From: Ruegeria atlantica
GTDB lineage: Bacteria; Pseudomonadota; Alphaproteobacteria; Rhodobacterales; Rhodobacteraceae
Reading direction: 5' to 3'
Assembly: GCA_013032095.1 (NCBI GenBank)
Contig: WQBJ01000009.1
Coordinates: 81,904-145,903 of the forward strand
DNA length: 64,000 bases
The translations under genes and the position numbers were made by a program. Positions 57,133-64,000 of the stretch are shown here, in pieces; position 1 is the stretch's first letter; every line of letters starts with the position of its first letter. Under the pieces are notes generated by a model. That model worked only from the letters and a program-made list of their open reading frames with translations, searched no databases and had not been told where the DNA came from.

Positions 57133-58941
57133 ATGGCACAGAACACAGAAACATCGCCTGGTCATAGCAACAGGCAAATAATAGAGGCGCCCACGCGCGA
57201 AACGCGATTATTGCCTACCATTTTCCGGTGGATCAAACGCATTGTACTGTTTGTAATTGTTGTTGGTTTTATCGGAACGGCGATTTTTGCAGGTTTCGAG
57301 ATTGGAAAACGCGAGTGGTTCCCTCACTCCATTTTCGAGAAGGTGGACCGGCGGATCGAGAAGGTCGCGGTCAAGGTCGCGCCGGGTCGACCTGCTGTTT
57401 ATGACCTCGAGCGGCTCTCCTCGCATCTCATTGACCTCGAAGCGGACGTCGCGAAAGTGCCAGTCAGGCGCGTAAGTCCTTATCACACAATCAGGGAGAA
57501 TGGTGGCGGGCTTACCTCTTTTGGCTCCGACGTCCTATTGCTGCCCTATGACGGGCGCATCTACGCTGCCAGTTCGTCCGAAGATGTCAGGCAGACGGAA
57601 GTGACCGTACCCGATACCAACCGCGCCGCCTATGAGGCCTTGGCCGACGATCCGAACAATACAGAATATGAAGTCGAGGCGGGGTACCTGCGATACAACG
57701 ATCTGGTCCAATTTCCAGGCCCGAACGGTCCAGCCCTCGCGATATCCTACACAGAATATCACCCCGACCAGAAATGTATCACGAATACAGTTGCGCTTCT
57801 GGTGATGGACGCTGAAGTAAAGTCAATTGACGAGGTTCAGGCCACACCCGACGACTGGCAGGTGCTTTACCGCACTGCGCCTTGCTTGCCCCTGAAAACG
57901 CGGCATCTTGCGGTCGAGGGACATATGGCTGGCGGAAAACTCGTCTTCGAAGACCCGTCCACGCTTTATATGACAAGTGGTGACTACCATTTCGATGGAA
58001 TGCGCTCCGAGGCCGGCCCAGGCATCGCCCAGAACCCTGCGGCCGAATACGGAAAAATATTGGCGATCGACGTAGCCTCGGGTGAGGGAAAGATCGTCTC
58101 GATGGGCCACCGAAACCCCCAAGGGTTAACGCTCACGCCTGACGGCACTTTATACACCCTGGAGCATGGTCCAAAAGGCGGTGATGAACTGAACCTTGTG
58201 CTCGACGGGGCCAACTATGGCTGGCCGCTGGAATCCTATGGTCTGACCTATTGGGACGCCAGCGCAATTCCGGGTTCATTGAGTTACGGGCGGCATAGCC
58301 ATTTCGAACGGCCGATATATTCATGGGTGCCGTCAATTGCGGGGTCGGCTCTCACCTATGTGGACGGCTTTCACCCTTCATGGGACGGAGATTTGCTCGC
58401 AGCTGCGTTGCTTGATGGGTCTCTGTTCCGGCTTCGCTTTGCAGAGGGTCGGGTAATTTACTCCGAACGTATCGAAGTCGGCACACGCATACGCGACGTG
58501 CACCAGCACAGTGACGGGCGGATCGTGCTTTGGACCGATGACCGGGCCATGGTCTTTTTGACTGGTCAGGATCGGCAGAACCGATCAGATTTGTTCGCAA
58601 GAAGCGTCGAACATCAGGAGCTTTCCAAACAAAATGCAAAACGGCTGGAAACAGCGATCAGCGCGTGTGCGGAATGCCATTCATTTGAGGTCGGCGACCA
58701 TGCCCGATCACCTAGCCTCGCTAGAATTTTCGGCAGCAATATTGCTTCAACCGATTATGATGGGTACTCAAGCGGTCTGAGCGCCCAAACCGGAACATGG
58801 AACGAAGAGACACTCACAGAGTTTCTGAATGATCCTCAATCTTTCGCTCCCGGTACACCAATGCCTAATCCGGCGTTCGACGACAACAGGCTGATCGCAT
58901 CTCTGATTGCATATCTCAAATTGGTCAGTGAATCCTTCTGA
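57133..58941 (+). CDS. PQQ-type sugar dehydrogenase fused to c-type cytochrome
   Basis: A 602-residue protein anchored by an N-terminal transmembrane segment (about residues 35-55). The middle region is a glucose/sorbosone dehydrogenase-like beta-propeller (GHRNPQGLTLTPDGTLYTLE, HGPKGGDELNL). The C-terminal ~90 residues form a class I cytochrome c domain with CAECH at 512-516 and a probable axial Met577 in GTPMPNP. It likely oxidises a sugar outside the cytoplasmic membrane and passes electrons to the respiratory chain. It is the last gene of the glycan locus. Confidence 0.88.
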   Translation: MAQNTETSPGHSNRQIIEAPTRETRLLPTIFRWIKRIVLFVIVVGFIGTAIFAGFEIGKREWFPHSIFEKVDRRIEKVAVKVAPGRPAVYDLERLSSHLIDLEADVAKVPVRRVSPYHTIRENGGGLTSFGSDVLLLPYDGRIYAASSSEDVRQTEVTVPDTNRAAYEALADDPNNTEYEVEAGYLRYNDLVQFPGPNGPALAISYTEYHPDQKCITNTVALLVMDAEVKSIDEVQATPDDWQVLYRTAPCLPLKTRHLAVEGHMAGGKLVFEDPSTLYMTSGDYHFDGMRSEAGPGIAQNPAAEYGKILAIDVASGEGKIVSMGHRNPQGLTLTPDGTLYTLEHGPKGGDELNLVLDGANYGWPLESYGLTYWDASAIPGSLSYGRHSHFERPIYSWVPSIAGSALTYVDGFHPSWDGDLLAAALLDGSLFRLRFAEGRVIYSERIEVGTRIRDVHQHSDGRIVLWTDDRAMVFLTGQDRQNRSDLFARSVEHQELSKQNAKRLETAISACAECHSFEVGDHARSPSLARIFGSNIASTDYDGYSSGLSAQTGTWNEETLTEFLNDPQSFAPGTPMPNPAFDDNRLIASLIAYLKLVSESF

Positions 58942-59156
58942 CCGCCCAATTGAGCTGATCGTAGCCTATTCGACGGTCGAAGGGCTTGCTGCAAGGCTAG
59001 ACATAAACATCGGCTCTCCCGACGCGCACCAAGGTCGGCCCCTGGAACCAAAAAGTGTCATTTGCCGCAAGGTCGAATGCCCATATCGAGACCATAAGGC
59101 AGGAGGTTCTGCCGCAAATACTCGTACTTGAGTCTCGGCTGACTGTCCTTGGCAGC

Positions 59157-60301
59157 TAGTCACCCGGAACTGAATTTGCGATCATTGATTTGAGGCAAAT
59201 CAGTGTGGTGTAAAATGCGCGGTCGGGCATCAGTGGCAATAGAACTCAGCGATGAGGAACGCGGTTATCTGGAAGCACAGGGCGGAGCGATCCCTGTCAG
59301 CCAGGAGCCGGATTGTTCTGTGATGTGCTGATGGTCTGACAAGCAAGGAGATCGCTGCTGAGCTTGGCCATTCTGAGCATACGGTCGACAAGTGGCGGCG
59401 TCGGTTTGCCGCGCATCGGATCGAGGGCCTTTCCGACGAGTATCGTTCGGGGCGTCCACGTACGATTTCTGACGCTCAAGTTGCCGAGGTCATCAAGCAG
59501 ACACTGGAAACTACGCCAAAAGATGCAACCCATTGGTCGATCCGGTCCATGGCCGCCGAGACGGGATATTCGCACACGACGATCCGGCGGATTTGGAATG
59601 CCTTCGGCCTGCAACCGCATCGGTTCGAGACCTTCAAGCTGTCCACCGATCCCTTGTTCGTGGACAAGGTGCAGGACGTGGTGGGGCTGTACATGTCGCC
59701 TCCCAATCGCGCTATCGTTCTGTGTTTGGACGAGAAATCGCAAATCCGGCACTGGATCGAGAGCAACCCGTCCTGCCAATGGCCCCCGGTATGGCCGAGC
59801 GACGGACGCATACGTACATTCGCAACGGAACGACTTCTCTTTTTGCCGCGCTGGATGTCGCAACCGGCGCGGTGCGCGGAAAATGCTATAAGCGCTGCCG
59901 TGCAAAGGAGTTTCTGGACGTCCTCAAGGAACTGGACCGTAACTTGCCGGAGGGGCCGGAGATCCATCTGGTGATGGACACCTACGCGACGCAGACGCAC
60001 AAGACCCCAAAGGTCAAAGCCTGGCTTGCCCGCCGTCCGCACTGGCACGTCCATTTCACGCCAACTTCGGCCAGTTGGCTGAACCAGATCGAACGCTGGT
60101 TTGCGGAACTGACCCAAAAGCAAATCCAACGCGGCGTCCACCAACCGTCGCTCAACTCGAGGCCGATATCATGGACTTCATCGAAGCCCACAATGAAAAC
60201 CCAAAACCCTACAAATGGGTCAAGTCAGTTGACGAAATACTCATCTCCGTCAAACGCTTTTGCCTAAAAACAATGAACCGGACTTCGATTCCGGGTGACT
60301 A
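59157..60301. mobile_element. IS630-family insertion sequence, degenerate
   Basis: The element is bounded by inverted repeats (GTCACCCGGAA from 59159 and its complement ending at 60299) and by TA at both ends (59157-59158 and 60300-60301), the target duplication of IS630/Tc1-type elements. Inside is a broken DDE transposase. The right-hand TA forms part of the stop codon of the giant repeat gene on the minus strand. Confidence 0.9.
59215..60289 (+). pseudogene. IS630 transposase, multiply disrupted
   Basis: The product is recognisable across frames: MRGRASVAIELSDEERGYL at the start, then TSKEIAAELGHSEHTVDKW, TIRRIWNAFGLQPHR, the catalytic-type VLCLDEKSQI, IHLVMDTYATQTHKT, and SASWLNQIERW near the end. 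The frame shifts near 59283, near 59750 and near 60140, and an in-frame TGA lies at 59321-59323. The protein cannot be made whole, so this copy is inactive by itself. Confidence 0.9.
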
Positions 60302-63300
60302 GACAAATTGAAAGTCGTCAGCGGACAGATCGGAGATCACGACATTCTTCAGGACAATGGTGTTGTCTGCATCGAGCGTAATGGTCGTATCGGTGCCATC
60401 CTCGGTCGCCTTCGCCAATACCTCGGCATAGGAGGCAAGGCCAGAGATCGTGTTGAACTCGATGACATCGTCGGTTGCTGCACCAGCCGCGAAATCAATG
60501 ATCTCGTCATGCCCGAAGCCTTCGGTGAAGACAAAGGTATCGTTGCCACTGCCACCGACCAGGCGATCATTGCCACCCAGGCCCTCAAGCCGGTCGTTGC
60601 CGTCAAACCCAACCAGGGTTTGATCATCTGCGGTCGCGGTAAGCGTATCGTCACCGGTCGACCCGCTGAAAATTGATGTGCCCGCGTAGGTCATGTCGAT
60701 GATGAAATCCTCGCTGCCGTCAGCGGCATCCAGCGCGGCAAGATCACGGGCCAGCACAAGGTAGCTCTCGCCCGCGCTACCCTTAACATCATTCAAACCA
60801 TCGGCCCCATGGGCCCCGATGAGCAGGTCATCCTGGCCGTCCCCGTCAACATCCCCCGCAGACGCAACCGAATGACCGAGCCGGTCATCGCCATCAGCAC
60901 CGACAAAACGGTAGGAACTGGTGCCACTCCCGATATACGCCATGTCGATTGTGTAGTCGGTGCTGCCGTCAGCGGCATCCAGCGCGGCAAGGTCTTTGGC
61001 CAGGACAAGGTAGCTTTCGCCCGCACCAATCTCGGCATTGCTCACGCCGTCGGCAGTATAGGCCCCGATGAGCAGGTCATCCTGACCGTCCCCGTCAACG
61101 TCGCCAGCCGAAGAAACCGAATCGCCGAGCCAGTCACTGTGATCAACGCCGACAAAGCGGTAGGAGTCGGTGCCATTACTACCGATATACGCCATGTCGA
61201 TCGTGAAGTCGGTACTGCCGTCAGCGGCATCCAGCGCGGCAAGATCCTTGGCCAGCACAAGGTAACTCTCACCTGCCCCATCCACGGCATTGTTCACGCC
61301 CTCGGCGCCATAGGCACCGATGAGCAGGTCGTCCTGGTCATCGTCGTCAACATCCCCCGCAGAAGAAACCGACCAGCCGAGATAGTCATTGCGATCAGCG
61401 CCGACAAAACGGTAGGAGTCGGTGCCATTACTCCCGATATACGCCATGTCGATCGTGAAGTCGGTGCTGCCGTCAGCGGCATCAAGCGCGGCAAGATCTT
61501 TGGCCAGCACGAGGTAGCTCTCGCCCCTATCATCATCGGCCTGAGGAGCACCGATGAACAGGTCGTCCTGGTCATCGTCGTCAACATCCCCTGCAGAAGA
61601 AACCGACCAGCCGAGCCGGTCATTGTCATTAGCGCCGACAAACCGGTAAGAGTCGGTGTCGTTAACAAGACCGATATTTGCCATGTCGATCGTGAAGTCG
61701 GTGTTGCCGTCAGCGGCATCCAGCGCGGCAAGATCTTTGGCCAGCACGAGGTAGCTCTCACCCGCAGCAATCTCGGCATTGTTCACGCCGTGGGCTGTTT
61801 GAGCACCGATGAACAGGTCGTCCTGGTCATCGTCGTCAACATCCCCCGCAGAAGAAACCGACCAGCCGAGCAAGTCATGGACATCAGCACCGACAAACCG
61901 ATAAGAGTCGGTGTCGTAGACACTACCGATATGCGCCATGTCGATCGTGAAGTCGGTGTTGCCGTCAGCGGCATCCAGCGCGGCAAGATCTTTGGCCAGC
62001 ACAAGGTAGCTTTCACCCGCAAAACCCTCGGCATAATAGGTGCCGATGAGCAGGTCGTCCTGGTCGTCGTCGTCAACATCCCCCGCAGAAGAAACCGAAA
62101 TGCCGAGCCGGTCATCGCCATCAGCACCGACAAACCGGTAGGAGCCGGTGTCGTAGACACTACCGATATTCGCCATGTCGATCGTGAAGTCAGTGCTGCC
62201 GTCAGCGGCATCTAGTGCGGTAAGATCACTGGCCAGCACAAGGTAGCTCTCGCCCGCGCTACCCTTAACATCATTCACACCATCGGCCCCATGGGCCCCG
62301 ATGAGCAGGTCATCCTGGCCGTCCCCGTCAACATCCCCCGCCGAAGAAACCGAAGTGCTGAGATAATCATTGTTATCAGCGCCGACAAAGCGATAAGAGC
62401 CGGACCAGCCATCGTCATTGATGATCGTGCCAAGCGCCGCAACACCGCCCACCGTCAGCGTGAAGGTTTCATCACTTTCGAAAGCCGTATCCTGCGCCAC
62501 CGCAACCGTCACATCGAACGAGGCCACGCCCGCTGGCACCGTGATCTTGCCCGCGCTCGCATCGTAGGTCACACCATCGCTGAAGCTCGGCGTGCCGCTG
62601 AAGTCGCTGTCCAGCGTCGCGCTGTCGCCCGCCAGCGTGAAGTCGAAGGTTTCCGCAGTCGCACTCGTGCCCGTCAAACTCACCCTATGCACAAGGTCGT
62701 CGCCTTCGGTTTCCGTTGTATCGCCGACACTCGCGACACCCACCGCGTCGTCATTGCTGATCGTGCCTGTCGCCTGAACACCGCCCACCGTCAGGTCGTA
62801 GCCCTCATCACTTTCTTCGTCACTGTCGTCGATGCTCGATACCGTCACATCGAACGAGATCACGCCCGCTGGCACCGTGATCGTGCCCGCGCTCGCATCG
62901 TAGGTCACACCATCGCTGAAGCTCGGCGTGCCGCTGAAGTCGCTGTCCAGAGTTGCGCTGTCACCCGTCAACGTAAAGCCAAAGATTTCCGCAGTCACAC
63001 TCGTGCCCGTCAAACTCACCGTGTGCACAAGGGCGCTGCCTTCGGTTTGTGTGGCATTGGTGACGCTCGCGACACTCACGTCGTCATTGCTGATCGTGCC
63101 TGTCGCCTGAACGCCACCCACCGTCAGGTTGTAACTCTCATCGCTTTCTTCATCGCTGTCCCCGGTGCTCGACACCGTCACGGTGAAGGACAGCACGCCC
63201 GCTGGGACCGTGATCGTGCCCGCGCTCGCATCGTAGGTCACACCATCGCTGAAGCTCGGCGTGCCGCTGAAGTCGCTGTCCAGCGTCGCGCTGTCGCCCG

Positions 63301-64000
63301 CCAGCGTGAAGTCGAAGGTTTCCGCAGTCGCACTCGTGCCCGTCAAACTCACCCTATGCACAAGGTCGTCGCCTTCGGTTTCCGTTGTATCGCCGACACT
63401 CGCGACACTCACGTCGTCATTGCTGATCGTGCCTGTCGCCTGAACGCCGCCCACCGTCAGGTTGTAGCCCTCATCACTTTCTTCATCGCTGTCCCCGGTG
63501 CTCGTCACCGTCACGGTGAAGGACAGCACACCTGCCGGGACCGTGATCTTGCCCGCGTTCGCATCGTAGGTCACACCATCGCTGAAGCTCGGTGTGCCGT
63601 TGAAGTCGCTGTCCAGCGTCGCGCTGTCGCCCGCCAGCGTGAAGTCGAAGGTTTCCGCAGTCGCACTCGTGCCGGTCAATCTCACGGTGTGCACAAGGTC
63701 GTCGCCTTCGGCTTGCGTGGCACTGGTGACCGAAGCGATCACCGGCACAGTGGTGATCGTAATCTCGACACTGCTTTCCATTCCGCCCCTGTCGATGGAT
63801 ACAATGGTCAGCGTATCATCTGCGTTGCCTTTATACCTCAAGGTGGCCAGGACCGCGTTGAGCTCCGCAACGCTGTCAATATCGTCTTCATCGTCTTCGC
63901 TGGCAGTGTTGAGATGTGTCCGGCTCAACAGCGCCGAAGCCGCATTGAGCACACTGGTGCTCCCGGTGACAGACAACGTCAGGGACTTGGAGCCGTTCCC
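60299..64000 (-). CDS. Giant secreted repeat protein: Calx-beta, FG-GAP and RTX (5' end outside window)
   Basis: At least 1233 residues; the frame is open at the right edge (the TTG at 63976 is internal). Four Calx-beta-like repeats come first (starting VTSATQAEGDDLVHTVRLTG). Seven ~80-100-residue FG-GAP/integrin-like repeats follow (each SYRFVGAD... then SSAGDVDGDGQDDLLIGA). A C-terminal RTX calcium-binding block (GFDGNDRLEGLGGNDRLVGG) is followed by the type I secretion tail ending DDFQFV. It is probably a calcium-binding surface or adhesion protein exported by a type I system not seen here. The stop TAG is shared with the IS630 end. Confidence 0.9.
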   Translation of the reverse strand, partial: GNGSKSLTLSVTGSTSVLNAASALLSRTHLNTASEDDEDDIDSVAELNAVLATLRYKGNADDTLTIVSIDRGGMESSVEITITTVPVIASVTSATQAEGDDLVHTVRLTGTSATAETFDFTLAGDSATLDSDFNGTPSFSDGVTYDANAGKITVPAGVLSFTVTVTSTGDSDEESDEGYNLTVGGVQATGTISNDDVSVASVGDTTETEGDDLVHRVSLTGTSATAETFDFTLAGDSATLDSDFSGTPSFSDGVTYDASAGTITVPAGVLSFTVTVSSTGDSDEESDESYNLTVGGVQATGTISNDDVSVASVTNATQTEGSALVHTVSLTGTSVTAEIFGFTLTGDSATLDSDFSGTPSFSDGVTYDASAGTITVPAGVISFDVTVSSIDDSDEESDEGYDLTVGGVQATGTISNDDAVGVASVGDTTETEGDDLVHRVSLTGTSATAETFDFTLAGDSATLDSDFSGTPSFSDGVTYDASAGKITVPAGVASFDVTVAVAQDTAFESDETFTLTVGGVAALGTIINDDGWSGSYRFVGADNNDYLSTSVSSAGDVDGDGQDDLLIGAHGADGVNDVKGSAGESYLVLASDLTALDAADGSTDFTIDMANIGSVYDTGSYRFVGADGDDRLGISVSSAGDVDDDDQDDLLIGTYYAEGFAGESYLVLAKDLAALDAADGNTDFTIDMAHIGSVYDTDSYRFVGADVHDLLGWSVSSAGDVDDDDQDDLFIGAQTAHGVNNAEIAAGESYLVLAKDLAALDAADGNTDFTIDMANIGLVNDTDSYRFVGANDNDRLGWSVSSAGDVDDDDQDDLFIGAPQADDDRGESYLVLAKDLAALDAADGSTDFTIDMAYIGSNGTDSYRFVGADRNDYLGWSVSSAGDVDDDDQDDLLIGAYGAEGVNNAVDGAGESYLVLAKDLAALDAADGSTDFTIDMAYIGSNGTDSYRFVGVDHSDWLGDSVSSAGDVDGDGQDDLLIGAYTADGVSNAEIGAGESYLVLAKDLAALDAADGSTDYTIDMAYIGSGTSSYRFVGADGDDRLGHSVASAGDVDGDGQDDLLIGAHGADGLNDVKGSAGESYLVLARDLAALDAADGSEDFIIDMTYAGTSIFSGSTGDDTLTATADDQTLVGFDGNDRLEGLGGNDRLVGGSGNDTFVFTEGFGHDEIIDFAAGAATDDVIEFNTISGLASYAEVLAKATEDGTDTTITLDADNTIVLKNVVISDLSADDFQFV

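Noticed and set aside
60809..62215. Long plus-strand reading frame (~468 codons) opposite the FG-GAP repeats
   Set aside because: It is antisense to a strongly supported repeat protein. The repeated, GC-rich pattern keeps the opposite strand open, and the translation has no known family.
60900..62400. Regularly repeated DNA that might suggest a CRISPR array
   Set aside because: The units are ~230-350 bp, coding and in frame with FG-GAP repeats; there are no short direct repeats with unique spacers.

Overview
The window reads as chromosome of an alphaproteobacterium of the Rhodobacteraceae (Roseobacter group). The basis is family-level recognition: GC-rich coding sequence, dense catabolic operons with ATGA and TGATG overlaps, binding-protein ABC importers, a glycine-betaine monooxygenase pair, a degraded IS630-type element and a large Calx-beta/FG-GAP/RTX protein. 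No rRNA, tRNA or CRISPR array was seen. The genus cannot be fixed from the sequence alone.

Layout. 1-4.3 kb: a coupled plus-strand operon of hydantoinase/oxoprolinase subunits (hyuA 3' end, hyuB), a HisC-like aminotransferase and an Asp/Glu-racemase/maleate-isomerase family enzyme. 4.4-9.3 kb: an MmgE/PrpD protein, a LysR regulator and an FAD/GcvT demethylating dehydrogenase of the dimethylglycine/sarcosine type. 9.6-24.3 kb: two long minus-strand operons. The distal one holds RraA-like, alpha/beta hydrolase, MetE-like, SAM methyltransferase and bicupin genes. The proximal one holds a sugar-type ABC importer, three SnoaL/NTF2-like proteins, a HisD-like dehydrogenase, an SDR and a LacI regulator. 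A fourth SnoaL-like gene (24.4 kb) is divergent. Two near-identical LacI-type palindromes lie in the shared promoter. This looks like a LacI-controlled uptake and degradation pathway for an unknown substrate, and it is the best candidate here for an undescribed system.

25.8-29.2 kb is a cobalamin-riboswitch-controlled corrinoid importer (DUF1636 protein, BtuD-, BtuF- and BtuC-like), followed by a DEAD-box RNA helicase. 31.5-34.1 kb encodes a glycine-betaine monooxygenase (gbcA, gbcB) behind a second cobalamin riboswitch. This suggests that oxygen-dependent betaine demethylation is switched on when B12 is scarce. 34.2-41.1 kb holds two minus-strand catabolic operons (aldehyde dehydrogenase plus class III aminotransferase; cupin, SDR and class V aminotransferase) and an IclR regulator with its own inverted repeat.

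41.1-47.5 kb is a minus-strand group of mainly exported proteins: HupE/UreJ-like permease, a 595-aa unknown membrane protein, an outer-membrane beta-barrel-like protein, a periplasmic metallo-beta-lactamase-fold hydrolase, a Cys-tailed secreted protein and a small protein. Divergent from it is a membrane protein with an N-terminal DNA-binding-like domain and TPRs. Its function is unknown. 49.5 kb carries a dead GntR gene. 50.2-58.9 kb is a plus-strand glycan/lipid-sugar locus: UDP-glucuronate decarboxylase, GT39-like transferase, DPM-like GT2-GtrA fusion, GtrA, FAD oxidoreductase and a PQQ-type sugar dehydrogenase fused to cytochrome c. 59.2-60.3 kb is a decayed IS630 element whose target TA lies in the stop codon of the last gene. 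That gene is a giant repeat protein running off the right edge.
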